Shown one piece after another: positions 27,470 to 36,613 of a stretch of DNA of 64,000 bases; the stretch's first letter is position 1; each line of letters begins with the position of its first letter. Origin of the DNA: MED-G78 sp964546275 (GTDB lineage Bacteria > Pseudomonadota > Gammaproteobacteria > Magnimaribacterales > D2472); assembly GCA_964546275.1 (NCBI GenBank), contig CAZJJG010000002.1:1-64000 (forward strand), written 5' to 3'. The notes under the pieces were generated by a model. It worked only from the letters and a program-made list of their open reading frames with translations, was not told the origin of the DNA and ran no database searches. A program made the translations under genes and the position numbers.

Positions 27470-28210
27470 ATGAAACATTATTTAGACTTTCCGGGAATAG
27501 CCGTACTTGCTCACAGAGGTGGAGCATTAGAGGCAAATGAAAATACTCTTGAATCTTTTCAGTATGCTGATGAAATTGGATGTGAATATATAGAAACAGA
27601 TGTTCAGGTTTCATCGGATGGTATTCCTTATATATTTCATGATGAAGATTTATCAAGAATAGTTGGTGAAAGAAAAAACTTTAATGAATTATCAAGCTCT
27701 GAAATTAATAATCTAGTAATCTTTATAGATCATAAAATTCCAACCTTGGAGTCAGTCCTTTTAAGTCTTCCAAACACATTATTCCAGATTGATGTAAAAA
27801 CAGATGATGTAGCTCTGCCCGCATTAAAAGTTATTGAAAAATGTGGGGCTCTTGATAGAGTCTGTATTGCCAGCTTTTCTAGCAATCGTTTAGAGGTGGT
27901 TAGAGAAAAGTTTCCAAATATTTGTATCTCAATGGGACCAAAAGAAATTATAAAAACCCTACTAGCAAGCTTTGGCTTGTATTCAAAGCCTATACATGGA
28001 GACTGTCTTCAAGTTCCAATTTATTATTATGGAATAAAAATTGTTACTCAAAGATTTATCAATTACGTCCAAAGTCAGGGTTTGAAAATTATTGTTTGGA
28101 CAATAAATGATATCAAATCAATGAATAAGCTAATGGATATGGGTGTTGATGGAATTATTACTGATAAACCAATGGAGCTAAAAAGACTATTAACTAAGAG
28201 AAGTACTTAG
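27470..28210 (+). CDS. glycerophosphodiester phosphodiesterase
   Basis: A 246-aa GDPD TIM-barrel protein. LAHRGGALEANENTLESF near 14-31 carries the first catalytic His, EXD is in ETDVQVSSDG near 43-52, and the second His is in FHDEDL near 56-61. It cleaves glycerophosphodiesters to glycerol-3-phosphate and an alcohol. No signal peptide is present, so it is UgpQ-like and cytoplasmic. A TATAAT lies at 27434-27439. The 3' end overlaps the convergent 66-aa gene by 17 bp. Confidence 0.92.
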   Translation: MKHYLDFPGIAVLAHRGGALEANENTLESFQYADEIGCEYIETDVQVSSDGIPYIFHDEDLSRIVGERKNFNELSSSEINNLVIFIDHKIPTLESVLLSLPNTLFQIDVKTDDVALPALKVIEKCGALDRVCIASFSSNRLEVVREKFPNICISMGPKEIIKTLLASFGLYSKPIHGDCLQVPIYYYGIKIVTQRFINYVQSQGLKIIVWTINDIKSMNKLMDMGVDGIITDKPMELKRLLTKRST

Positions 28211-28394
28211 TCTTAAATTTTATAAAAAACCTTTTAGCGAAATAATACATTGGTAAGATTATTCCTGTGGTTATCAATATTTCAATAGCAAAACTAAAGT
28301 CTAATAAGCTTCTAATATAGGGTGCAACTATAAATCCTGCAAAGGCTCCTAAGACGCTATAAAAAATAATTGATTCTTTACTTAATAGTTTCAT
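28194..28394 (-). CDS. 66-aa two-span membrane protein
   Basis: Two hydrophobic segments (about 8-25 and 36-52) are joined by a short loop (YIRSLLDFSF), with a Lys/Arg-rich tail. A strong AAGGAG lies four bases before the ATG, within the end of the MFS gene that overlaps it by 17 bp. It is therefore probably translated, as the second gene of the MFS operon. I do not recognise the family. Confidence 0.6.
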   Translation of the reverse strand: MKLLSKESIIFYSVLGAFAGFIVAPYIRSLLDFSFAIEILITTGIILPMYYFAKRFFIKFKTKYFS

Positions 28395-29634
28395 TTGGCT
28401 CCTTAACTTTCAGCATAATCATTCCACCAGTAATAAATAATAAAATAATTGGGGTTAGTGCAATAGTAATGCTATCAAATACAGTTATAAAAATAGCAAC
28501 TAGAGCTGGGCCAATAAAAGCTCCAGCCTTCCCAAAAGTATTAAAGAAACCAAAGAATTCTCCTGATTTTTCTTCTGGTACAAGTTTTCCAAATAAGCTT
28601 CTTGAGCAAGCCTGAATTCCACCCTGAACAGATCCTACACCTGCTGCAAGGATATAAAATTCAGTCGCTGAAGAAAGGGTCGTTGAATAAAAAATTATTC
28701 CTATGTAAGCCACTATACATATATTAATTACAGATCTATCTCCGTAACGAGAAGAAATCCGTGACCAAATTAATGTCGCTGGAAATGCTACAAATTGAAC
28801 AAGAATTAAACCAACGATAACTGAGCTACTTGCAAGACCTAAATTTAATGCAAATGTTGATGCAAGAGCCATGACTGTATGAACTCCATCAATATATAAA
28901 AAGAATGCTAATAGAAATAGAAAAGCATTTTTATGTTCAGAAATATTTCTTAAAGTTACAAACACTTTAATAGTAGATTCCTTAACTAAAGATTTTTCAT
29001 ATAATGCGACACCTCTATCCTTGTAATGAATTAATAAAGGTATTAAAAACATTCCCCACCAAACAGATACCATTACAAATGACCATTGAATTGCTTCAGA
29101 TGCATCTGCGAGACCAAATGTTTCTGGTGATAAAGTCATAAAAGCATTAATTAAAAATAATACGCCTCCTCCTAGATAACCATAAGCAAAGCCAAGGCTA
29201 GAAATTCTTGTCAATTGAGATTGAGGTGCAATTTGTACAAGCATTTTGTCGTAAAGAATATTACCTGCAGAGAAACAATAATTCGCAATGCCAAAAAATA
29301 ACAAAGCTGTAAACCAGTCACCTAAATCGAGTACAGATAGCAAGGCAACAAAAAAAATAGAAATTAATACAAAAAAGGTGAATAGTTTTTTAGTTGTTCT
29401 GGATAGGTCAGTTATAGAACCGATAATTGGAGCTGAGAATAGTAAAGCTAAGTTACTAAAAGTTAAAGTCCAACTGTAATATGATGCCGCAGTAAGATTA
29501 TCAACGCCTGTTGACCAAAACTCTTTATAAAAAATTGGGAAAAATGCTGCAACAACAGTAGTTGCAAATGCAGAATTTCCTGCATCATAAGCAATCCAAG
29601 CTTTTGATTCTGTATTTAAGCGAAATTTTGACAT
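28378..29634 (-). CDS. MFS transporter, UMF1/Atg22-like
   Basis: A 418-aa protein with 12 predicted spans. The opening SKAWIAYDAGNSAFATTVVAAFFPIFYK pattern (residues about 10-37) is diagnostic of the Atg22/UMF1 branch, whose fungal member exports amino acids from the vacuole. Bacterial roles are not settled. It is followed by an overlapping 66-aa membrane gene. Upstream lies a 155-bp gap with the 34-aa gene on the other strand. Confidence 0.87.
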   Translation of the reverse strand: MSKFRLNTESKAWIAYDAGNSAFATTVVAAFFPIFYKEFWSTGVDNLTAASYYSWTLTFSNLALLFSAPIIGSITDLSRTTKKLFTFFVLISIFFVALLSVLDLGDWFTALLFFGIANYCFSAGNILYDKMLVQIAPQSQLTRISSLGFAYGYLGGGVLFLINAFMTLSPETFGLADASEAIQWSFVMVSVWWGMFLIPLLIHYKDRGVALYEKSLVKESTIKVFVTLRNISEHKNAFLFLLAFFLYIDGVHTVMALASTFALNLGLASSSVIVGLILVQFVAFPATLIWSRISSRYGDRSVINICIVAYIGIIFYSTTLSSATEFYILAAGVGSVQGGIQACSRSLFGKLVPEEKSGEFFGFFNTFGKAGAFIGPALVAIFITVFDSITIALTPIILLFITGGMIMLKVKEPNETIK

Positions 29635-29789
29635 CTAATGATGCTCCTAACATGGCTTGATTAAGGTCAATCATAACCTGAATATACAGAGTAATTAAGT
29701 CTATTGTTTAACATTAGTAAAAAGAGGAAATGTTAAAAAGCTTGAATATATAAGTATTTTTTTTTATATTTGTAGTAAGGGAGATTTTT

Positions 29790-29894
29790 ATGAATACTGA
29801 TTCAGATACTATGAGACATGGCGCGTTCTTTGTTCTAGGGATAGGTGCGCTTATTTTTGCACTTGGTCTTGGTTCAATGTTTTACGTAGGTTAG
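29790..29894 (+). CDS. 34-aa single-pass membrane peptide
   Basis: A short frame with a polar N-terminus (MNTDSDTMRHGAF) and one Gly-rich hydrophobic span (about 12-33). A strong AAGGGAG lies six bases before the ATG, better than most ribosome-binding sites in the window. It converges on the HIT gene with a 3-base gap. A Gly-rich span suggests tight helix packing in a membrane complex (inference). Family unknown to me. Confidence 0.65.
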   Translation: MNTDSDTMRHGAFFVLGIGALIFALGLGSMFYVG

Positions 29895-29897
29895 AGC

Positions 29898-30233
29898 TTA
29901 ACCAGGAGGCCAGGAAAGTGTTCTGCCTGATAAAAGGTGGATATGAATATGGAAAACGCTTTGACCTGCTTTAGCGCCATTGTTAACAACCAACCTAAAT
30001 GTATCCTCAACACCAACTTGCCTTGCCACCTCTCCTGCAACCCACATCAAATGTCCAAGAATATCTTTATCTTCTTTAAGAGCATCTGAGACTTTAGGAA
30101 TTGGCTTTTTGGGAATAATTAATAGATGAGTAGGTGCTTGAGGATTAATATCTTTAATGACTATGGATAAATCATCTTCATAAACAATATCAGCTGGTAT
30201 CTCTCTATCAATAATCTTTTGAAATAATGTCAT
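29898..30233 (-). CDS. hinT: HIT-family nucleotide-binding protein (HinT)
   Basis: A 111-aa protein with the C-terminal histidine triad HIHIHLL preceded by GQSVF. It begins MTLFQKIIDREIPADIVYEDD, typical of HinT. These enzymes hydrolyse purine-nucleoside phosphoramidates, including aminoacyl-AMP. The genes downstream of its promoter side (63-aa membrane protein, DedA) are on the same strand, 18 bases upstream. Confidence 0.95.
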   Translation of the reverse strand: MTLFQKIIDREIPADIVYEDDLSIVIKDINPQAPTHLLIIPKKPIPKVSDALKEDKDILGHLMWVAGEVARQVGVEDTFRLVVNNGAKAGQSVFHIHIHLLSGRTLSWPPG

Positions 30234-30251
30234 TAGATTAATAAATGAAGC

Positions 30252-30443
30252 TTAGAGGACGAATCTAGTAAATAGTCTAAAGACTATATAAAAAATAGCT
30301 GAGGTCATTGCTAGTGCCAAAAGCACAACAAATAAATCTCTAATTATTTGGATAAATCTTCCTGATCTTTTTGCCTTAAGTAGCTGCTGAAATAAAAAAA
30401 CAACCGCTATAAGACTTATAAATAAAATTAATATATTAATCAT
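30252..30443 (-). CDS. 63-aa two-span membrane protein
   Basis: Hydrophobic segments at about 2-18 and 36-58 flank a basic loop (KAKRSGRFIQIIRD). It sits between the dedA and hinT genes with gaps of 6 and 18 bases, consistent with an operon. No clear ribosome-binding site is seen. I do not recognise the family. Confidence 0.5.
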   Translation of the reverse strand: MINILILFISLIAVVFLFQQLLKAKRSGRFIQIIRDLFVVLLALAMTSAIFYIVFRLFTRFVL

Positions 30444-30449
30444 AATGTT

Positions 30450-30956
30450 TTAATTAAAAATGGCTCCTATTCCAATTACTAAAAACCCAAGAGCAGTTCC
30501 CCATAAAAGACATGCAATTACGTCTGCTATATAAAATCTTACAGCTTTTACATCAGAAACTCCAAGCAAAAAGGGAGTGAGAGCTCTAATAGCTGGAATA
30601 AATCTTCCAAATAAAACAGTATAAGGGCCAAATTTATCTAAAAATTTTTGAGCTCTATTGATGGTCTTTTGTCTCTTTATTAAAATTCTAGAGTTAATGA
30701 TTTGTGGTCCAAGTGTTTTACCTAAGAGAAAACTTGAAACATCTCCAGTATGAGCTCCTATTACTGCTAAAGGGACAATACCAAAAATAGTTAAGACATC
30801 CATGTTATATAAAAATATACATACTGAAAAAAGTATTGCAGAAGATATAAAAACACCTGTAATTAAAAAAGATTCTGCAAAAGCAAGAAATATAATAATT
30901 AACCAAGAATACTCAGTATTATTAATTAAAAATTGTTGTATGGATTCAAGATTCAT
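30450..30956 (-). CDS. DedA-family membrane protein
   Basis: A 168-aa protein with the DedA (SNARE-associated) signature FGRFIPAIRALTPFLLGVSDV near 112-132, and an N-terminal re-entrant region ending AESFLITGVFI. DedA proteins are proton-linked and linked to undecaprenyl-phosphate or phospholipid flipping. It is somewhat shorter than E. coli YqjA/YghB (about 220 aa). Confidence 0.9.
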   Translation of the reverse strand: MNLESIQQFLINNTEYSWLIIIFLAFAESFLITGVFISSAILFSVCIFLYNMDVLTIFGIVPLAVIGAHTGDVSSFLLGKTLGPQIINSRILIKRQKTINRAQKFLDKFGPYTVLFGRFIPAIRALTPFLLGVSDVKAVRFYIADVIACLLWGTALGFLVIGIGAIFN

Positions 30957-31028
30957 ATGTGGAGAGAAATTATATCAGTTGTAAATTACAATCGGATCAA
31001 ATATTGTAACTATAAAAAAGAGATAGTT

Positions 31029-32150
31029 ATGATTGAAAAATTTCAAATACATATAGATGATTCAGAAATAGAATTACTTCATAAAAAAATTGAGCTCACA
31101 CGTTGGCCAGATGAAGTAAATGATTTTAAGTGGTCTTATGGAACTAGTTTAAAGTTTATGCAGCATGTTGCTGACTACTGGGTTAATAATTTTAATTGGC
31201 GAGATCATGAGGCAGCTTTAAATGATATTGGCAGCTTTAAATTTAAAACATCTAGTGGTCTAAAACTTCACTTTTTGCATTCAAAATCATCAAACCCAAA
31301 TGCAGTCCCTCTCTTGCTTACCCATGGCTGGCCTGGGAGTATTCAAGAGTTTTTAAAAATTATCCCTCTTTTACAAAATAATCCAGAAATAGATTTCCAT
31401 ATCGTATGCCCTGCACTTGTAGGTTTTGGTTTTTCAGATAAAGCTACCGAACCTGGAATGAGTTCAGAAGAAATAGCAAAGCTTCAGCATGAATTAATGT
31501 TAGAGCTTGGTTATGATAAATATATTGTTCAAGGAGGAGATTGGGGTGCAACAGTTAGTAAATGGATGGCTGAATTATTTCCTGAATCATGTCTTGGTAT
31601 TCATTTAAATTTAGTAATAGCATGGCCTCCTGCAGATGGAGATCCGATGGAGGGATTGAGCAAAGATGAAATTAAGGGGCTTGAAAATCATCAAAAATAT
31701 CAGTCAATTGGTTCGGGATACTATGCAATACAAAGCACCAAACCTCAAACCTTAGGCTATGGGCTTAATGACTCACCTATTGGATTAGCAGCTTGGATAA
31801 TTGAAAAATTTCATGCCTGGACAGATGATGAAAATAATAAACTAATGATAGATCTGGATGAGGTCTTGGCTATTGTTTCTTTATATTGGTTTACTGAATC
31901 AATTACTTCGTCAGCAAGAATATATAAAGCTAATTCACCAGAAGGAGGCTTCTCTCTTAACCCAGTGAGCACTCCATTTGCAGGTGTAATATTTAATAAT
32001 GAAATTATTAAACCTCCTCGAGCATGGGCTGAAAAAATATATAACATAGTCCAGTGGAGTAATTATGATGGCGGACATTTTGCTGCCATAGAGAACCCTG
32101 AAGTTTTAGCTCAAGATATTATTAACTTTGTAAAAAAATTAGAGCTTTAG
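31029..32150 (+). CDS. epoxide hydrolase (EHN family)
   Basis: A 373-aa protein. The ATG at 31029 starts the epoxide-hydrolase N-terminal domain directly (IDDSEIELLHKKIELTRWPD). An upstream in-frame ATG gives a low-quality extension that overlaps the dedA gene. The oxyanion motif HGWPGS is at 99-104, nucleophile Asp171 is in QGGDWGA, and the final His is in DGGHFAAIENP. The family opens epoxides by water attack, as in juvenile-hormone and microsomal hydrolases. Its 3' end overlaps the phytase gene by 12 bp. Confidence 0.9.
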   Translation: MIEKFQIHIDDSEIELLHKKIELTRWPDEVNDFKWSYGTSLKFMQHVADYWVNNFNWRDHEAALNDIGSFKFKTSSGLKLHFLHSKSSNPNAVPLLLTHGWPGSIQEFLKIIPLLQNNPEIDFHIVCPALVGFGFSDKATEPGMSSEEIAKLQHELMLELGYDKYIVQGGDWGATVSKWMAELFPESCLGIHLNLVIAWPPADGDPMEGLSKDEIKGLENHQKYQSIGSGYYAIQSTKPQTLGYGLNDSPIGLAAWIIEKFHAWTDDENNKLMIDLDEVLAIVSLYWFTESITSSARIYKANSPEGGFSLNPVSTPFAGVIFNNEIIKPPRAWAEKIYNIVQWSNYDGGHFAAIENPEVLAQDIINFVKKLEL

Positions 32151-33197
32151 TTTTTTAATAATATCTTTAAAGGAAAGGTATTTAAAATTTTGATTCTTAG
32201 CTTGATCTTTATCAAAATTATATCCATCTTGAACAACCATAATGCCCATAGGAAAATCTCTATTTAGATTATTGCTTAAAATAGCAACACCATCTGTATC
32301 GCTAGTACCATCAATAGCTCCATAAAGTGAGTTTCCCACTCTAAAACTGTCAATATAGTTATAAGGCGCCTCTCTATTATAAAGATTATATTTTGAATCG
32401 CCTTGAGAGGATAAAACAACATAACCACTTAATAAGGAAGTTTTATATATGGCAACACCCTCCGGATCACCGCCAATATTTCCTGCTCTAGAATCTATTA
32501 TGATAGCTGAATCAAAGTCTAGCGAATCGTTAACTTGATAGGCTTTTAAGACGCCATTAGTATTTTCTTCTGAAATGAATAATGTTCTATTTTCATCATC
32601 ATAAACACAACCCTCAGACTCACCATTATTACTAAAAGTAGTGAGTAGCTTTAATGTATTATTTGAATATTGCCATAATTCAACACTGGGACCTCCGTCC
32701 TCGGTAGCAAATACTATTAAACCTAATTGAGGATCATTACCTGCACAAATACCATATATATTTATATTTGATAACATTTGAATTAAAGGTTCTTTTGCAA
32801 GGGCAAAATTCATATCAATAATATCAAGCCTTATATCGCTATCCTTATAAGCCCACATATCTATGGATTGTGTAGTTCTATTAGAAGCAAAAAAATAAGT
32901 ATCTGAGCGATTTTTGTTATAAAGAGTTCTTAAATCTATATTATTTATACTACCTAATTCTGTAAAACCTAGCGCTTTACCTGTTAAGTCATATACATGG
33001 ACGCCACTTCTTTTATCTGTTCCAAAAATTAATGATCTAGATGGCTGCTCTGCATTAAGCCAGATAGCTGGATCATCGGCAGCATCTCCAGGAGTAAGCA
33101 CTTCAACTGTTTCATATTTAGGAGAAATTTCTTGAAAATCTGCATTTAGATTAAGCAAAGGAAGGACAATAAAAAGAAATAGGTATCTTTTGCTCAT
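32139..33197 (-). CDS. secreted beta-propeller phytase
   Basis: A 352-aa protein with a signal peptide (MSKRYLFLFIVLPLLNLNA) and the beta-propeller phytase pattern. DAADDPAIWLN is near 36-46, GTDKRSGVHVYDL near 59-71, ATEDGG near 160, GESEGCVYDD near 190 and GGDPEGVA near 240. The acidic residues in these motifs bind the Ca2+ ions that position phytate. It releases phosphate from inositol phosphates outside the cytoplasm. It is the last gene behind a TetR regulator (10-base gap), in a run that includes a porin and Pit. Confidence 0.88.
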   Translation of the reverse strand: MSKRYLFLFIVLPLLNLNADFQEISPKYETVEVLTPGDAADDPAIWLNAEQPSRSLIFGTDKRSGVHVYDLTGKALGFTELGSINNIDLRTLYNKNRSDTYFFASNRTTQSIDMWAYKDSDIRLDIIDMNFALAKEPLIQMLSNINIYGICAGNDPQLGLIVFATEDGGPSVELWQYSNNTLKLLTTFSNNGESEGCVYDDENRTLFISEENTNGVLKAYQVNDSLDFDSAIIIDSRAGNIGGDPEGVAIYKTSLLSGYVVLSSQGDSKYNLYNREAPYNYIDSFRVGNSLYGAIDGTSDTDGVAILSNNLNRDFPMGIMVVQDGYNFDKDQAKNQNFKYLSFKDIIKKLKL

Positions 33198-33207
33198 CGT
33201 TTTAAAA

Positions 33208-33804
33208 TTAGTCTTTTTGAGCTATGCAGCTTAAAAGATATGCATAAGAAGCTCTGTGAGCTTCGGTTTTACCAATATCATTAAGTTCATCATTTTCTTT
33301 TACATTTAAAGAAAATATAGAAATTATTATCTGAACTATAACCAAGAATACTCCGTCCTTGTTAAACATAGACGGAAGCTGAACTTCGCTTTCAATATAT
33401 TTCATAACCTCTGATGATATTTTATGTAGATCTTCGGATTCAGCAGATGGGCTAACAGTATTATTTAAAATAATTTTTTGAGCTCCTGTATTAATTGTAA
33501 AGAAATTAAAAATTCTTAAAACTGATTCTTTCATTACTCCTGATAAATCTTCTTCAAAATCAGCACTTTCAGATTTACCAAACTCTAATGAGCATTCATT
33601 TAAATATCTTTTAACTAGTAATAGTTTTACATCATCTGGATTAGCAAAAAATTTATAAGTAGATGTTCTCTTTAAACCAGAATGTAATGCGAGATTTGAA
33701 ATAGTTATATCATCAATATTGCCTGTGAGTAATATTTGATGAGCTGCCTCAATTATTGCAGCAACTCGTAATTTACTTCTTTCTTGTTTAGCGGAAACAC
33801 CCAT
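33208..33804 (-). CDS. TetR/AcrR-family regulator
   Basis: A 198-aa repressor-type protein. The helix-turn-helix is at about 30-60 (DITISNLALHSGLKRTSTYKFF), where the canonical recognition-helix residues are changed (KRTSTYKFF rather than xxGTLYxHF). The C-terminal ligand domain shows no family resemblance. It lies 10 bases before the phytase gene and probably controls it and itself. Confidence 0.82.
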   Translation of the reverse strand: MGVSAKQERSKLRVAAIIEAAHQILLTGNIDDITISNLALHSGLKRTSTYKFFANPDDVKLLLVKRYLNECSLEFGKSESADFEEDLSGVMKESVLRIFNFFTINTGAQKIILNNTVSPSAESEDLHKISSEVMKYIESEVQLPSMFNKDGVFLVIVQIIISIFSLNVKENDELNDIGKTEAHRASYAYLLSCIAQKD

Positions 33805-33814
33805 AGCTCAATTA

Positions 33815-33828
33815 TGGACAAATGTTCA
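33815..33828. promoter_or_regulatory. candidate TetR operator (inverted repeat)
   Basis: TGGACA and TGTTCA are separated by AA, an inverted repeat with one mismatch. It lies 10 bases upstream of the tetR start, in the 56-bp gap to the porin gene. Length and position suit a TetR autoregulatory site. Confidence 0.3.
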
Positions 33829-33860
33829 GAAAAGTAAATTAAGAATTATAAATAAAGTAA

Positions 33861-34787
33861 TTAAAATTTATATTCAAAACCTAATGAGGTTGAAGAAGTA
33901 TCTTTTAAATTAATATCTTTACTCATTTTTGAATAATGTATGAAAGTTTTAATATTTTGTTTAATTCTATGTGAATAGCCAATGGATTTCTGTTCTCCTG
34001 CATTTATTTTCATATCAGATTTAGTGCTTTGGAATAAGATGTTTCCTTTTTCTGAAATCTTTCTTTTTAAGCTAAATACAGATCCTGAATTAGATATGTT
34101 TGATGATAAATCTTTTGAAGACTGGTACAGCAAACCAATATTATAATCATCAATAGGTATCATAATTGCTAACCTTTGGCTGTCGTATCCCTTGGCCTTC
34201 CTGTCAAAAGCTAAAGAAGTTTGAATTTTCCCTATGCTGTAGTAAATAGATGAAGACTTATAGGAGTCATTAGATTGGCTAATAGAATTAAACGTAACTG
34301 TTAAACCTTTTATAATCTCTGGGCTCGTATAACCAATAAAACTATTCATTCTATTCTCCCCATGTAAAAGATATTTAATGTCAGATCTGGTGTCATTAAA
34401 AAGATCAACTTTTAGCTGAGCTTGTTTGAAGGCGGTATCATGTGTTCCAGTGAATATCTTTCCGAAAGATCCATTAAGTGCAATAAAAGTATTTCTATCT
34501 TTAAAAACTTTACCCTTATCTGCCCTTCCATCAGTTGGATCTATTTCTTTCTCAACTTGAAAAGATAAATTAAGGCTTTCAGATAATTTCCATGAGCCTT
34601 TTATTCCAAATCTTGAAGCATTATTTTTAAAATCAGTTTCATGCGATGTATTAGTTTTATGATCTTCGAGGCTTATATGAAGCTTGCCATATATAGAGCC
34701 CTCATAATTTATCTCGCTAGAATTAACTGTAAAACTAATTAATAAAATATTAAATACTAAAAAATTAAGATAAGATTTTGTGAACAT
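33861..34787 (-). CDS. Gram-negative porin (OmpC/PhoE-like fold)
   Basis: A 308-aa beta-barrel protein with a signal peptide (about 1-23, ending TVNS). A first strand YEGSIYGKLHISLED follows, then NNASRFGIKGSWKLSE near 50-65, an eyelet loop region near 105-130, and the terminal strand SLGFEYKF. It is a general diffusion porin by pattern. Between pit and the tetR-phytase pair, it is a candidate phosphate-selective channel (context inference). Confidence 0.85.
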   Translation of the reverse strand: MFTKSYLNFLVFNILLISFTVNSSEINYEGSIYGKLHISLEDHKTNTSHETDFKNNASRFGIKGSWKLSESLNLSFQVEKEIDPTDGRADKGKVFKDRNTFIALNGSFGKIFTGTHDTAFKQAQLKVDLFNDTRSDIKYLLHGENRMNSFIGYTSPEIIKGLTVTFNSISQSNDSYKSSSIYYSIGKIQTSLAFDRKAKGYDSQRLAIMIPIDDYNIGLLYQSSKDLSSNISNSGSVFSLKRKISEKGNILFQSTKSDMKINAGEQKSIGYSHRIKQNIKTFIHYSKMSKDINLKDTSSTSLGFEYKF

Positions 34788-34812
34788 TTTATCTCCCAGC
34801 GCTAGCTATTAA

Positions 34813-36063
34813 TTAAATACCAAATATTAATCTAAGTAATATATAAAATAATATTGTAAATGCAGCCCCTGCTGGGATAGTTACAAGCCAGGATGCAATT
34901 ATTCTTTTGATAGAGCTTAGATCTAAATGCTCTACTCCTTTTGCTAAACCTACACCTATAACACCTCCTACAAGTGTATGAGTAGTTGAAATTGGAAATC
35001 CAAGATATGAGGCAGCTACAACAGTAGAAGCAGTTGCCATTTCAGCTGAAAATCCAAGACTCGGAGTAAGATTTGTTATTTTTTTTCCGACAGTCTCTAT
35101 TACTCTTGAGCCAAGTGTAGCAAGACCAAAAACAATACCTATGCCTCCAATAAATAGAATCCATGGACTAATAGCAGCTTTTGAACCAATTTCACCAGTA
35201 TCAACAACGCTAACAATAGCTGCAAGAGGACCAATTGCATTCGCTACATCATTAGACCCATGAGCAAATGCCATGGCGCTTGCTGAGACTATCATAAGTA
35301 AGCCAAAAGCAAATTCAATTCCACCATCGCGTAAGATCTTTTCCTTGTTTGTTCTTAAAAAGAAGGCTGTGCCAAGAGCAACAATTGAACTAAATAATAA
35401 AATAAATAGATATATCTCATTATCAGTCCATTCAATTCCGACATGCTTTAATCCTTTTCTTGCAGTTACTAGAGAGATAACAACAGCCACCATGAAGCTA
35501 TACATGGGTATAAAGGTTATTGCTGCTTTCTCAGGTTCAGAACGATCTAAAATGAGTTTTTTTGCAGAAATATATAGACCAAATGCTAAAGCTCCAGAAA
35601 ATAATGGAGAAGTAATCCAGCTCATGGCTATATTGCCAACTTTTCCCCAAGAAACGGCATCTACACCCTTAGTTATAAGCGCAAAACCAATAATCGAACC
35701 TACAATAGAATGTGTTGTTGAGACTGGCCAGCCTTTCAAGCTTGCAATATAAAGCCAAGTACCACCAGCAAGCAAAGCAGACATCATGCCAATGATAAAA
35801 ATATTAATATCATTTGCGTAGATATTAGGATCAATAATACCTTTACGAATAGTTGAGGTTACCTCTCCGCCTGCTAAAAAAGCTCCAAGAAATTCAAAAA
35901 TGGCAGCAATAATAATTGCTTGTTTAATAGTAATAGCATTACTTCCAACAGAAGTTCCCATTGAGTTAGCAACATCATTAGCGCCTATACCAAAGGCCAT
36001 AAAAAACCCAATAAATCCTGCAAGTAGGAGTATTGTGTAGGGATCAAGAAATAAAGTTTCCAT
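34813..36063 (-). CDS. pit: inorganic phosphate transporter, PiT family
   Basis: A 416-aa membrane protein with two copies of the PiT signature: GANDVANSMGTSVGSNAIT at 27-45 and AHGSNDVANAIGPLAAI near 268-284. A repeated GWPVSTTHSIVGSIIGF / FPISTTHTLVGGVIGVG pair is also present. It imports metal-phosphate with protons. It is 25 bases upstream of the porin and about 95 bp downstream of gspM. One TGTCACA Pho-like half-site lies at 36113-36119. Confidence 0.94.
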   Translation of the reverse strand: METLFLDPYTILLLAGFIGFFMAFGIGANDVANSMGTSVGSNAITIKQAIIIAAIFEFLGAFLAGGEVTSTIRKGIIDPNIYANDINIFIIGMMSALLAGGTWLYIASLKGWPVSTTHSIVGSIIGFALITKGVDAVSWGKVGNIAMSWITSPLFSGALAFGLYISAKKLILDRSEPEKAAITFIPMYSFMVAVVISLVTARKGLKHVGIEWTDNEIYLFILLFSSIVALGTAFFLRTNKEKILRDGGIEFAFGLLMIVSASAMAFAHGSNDVANAIGPLAAIVSVVDTGEIGSKAAISPWILFIGGIGIVFGLATLGSRVIETVGKKITNLTPSLGFSAEMATASTVVAASYLGFPISTTHTLVGGVIGVGLAKGVEHLDLSSIKRIIASWLVTIPAGAAFTILFYILLRLIFGI

Positions 36064-36157
36064 AATTTTTATAGTTATTAAATTAAATTATGGTTCTATT
36101 TAAACTTTCGAATGTGACATCTTTGTTAAGAAACTTATACTTTTAAGTGAATTAGTT

Positions 36158-36613
36158 TTACAAAGAAAAAATGAGGGTATATCTTTTTATATCATTAAGC
36201 CTAGCTACCTCTAAAGAGACAGGCGACTTTCCAATAAGAGCAGTTGACTCCTCTACAAACACCAATGACTTCTCTAAATCATTCATTATATAAACTATCT
36301 TTAGAGACGAAGTATCAGCCGTACGAGAATAATTTATTAATTCATTACTGATCGCCATTTGATCAATCTTTATGTATATAGCATCTGCATTTAATTCAAA
36401 ACTTTGTTGAGCAAGATTTGCTGATAAGTCCTGCGCTCTTCTGAAAACATAATTGTAATCAGACTTAGATGAATTTAATATTTTTGATGAAGTTTTAAGG
36501 TTACTAAAGAGATTTGTAGTTGCAGAAAGAATAATTCCAGTAAGAATAATAATAATTAGAATAATTATTAAATTCTTTTCTCGACTTTGAAGGCTATTAA
36601 AGAGATCTTTCAT
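36158..36613 (-). CDS. gspM: type II secretion protein GspM
   Basis: A 151-aa protein with one N-terminal span (about 17-35) after a charged DLFNSLQSREKN. A periplasmic ferredoxin-like region then ends RYTLIFSL. GspM partners GspL in the inner-membrane platform. It overlaps the gspL stop by one base. No gspN follows, so the operon ends here. Confidence 0.8.
   Translation of the reverse strand: MKDLFNSLQSREKNLIIILIIIILTGIILSATTNLFSNLKTSSKILNSSKSDYNYVFRRAQDLSANLAQQSFELNADAIYIKIDQMAISNELINYSRTADTSSLKIVYIMNDLEKSLVFVEESTALIGKSPVSLEVARLNDIKRYTLIFSL

Noticed and set aside
30933..31028. Longer N-terminus for the epoxide hydrolase
   Set aside because: Overlaps the dedA gene and encodes sequence unlike the family; the ATG at 31029 begins the known domain.
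35273..35752. 159-codon plus-strand frame opposite pit
   Set aside because: Antisense to a well-conserved transporter; no ribosome-binding site or family resemblance.
36113..36119. TGTCACA half-site upstream of pit
   Set aside because: Only one good half-site; the base 11 positions upstream gives a poor partner, so it does not make a convincing Pho box.
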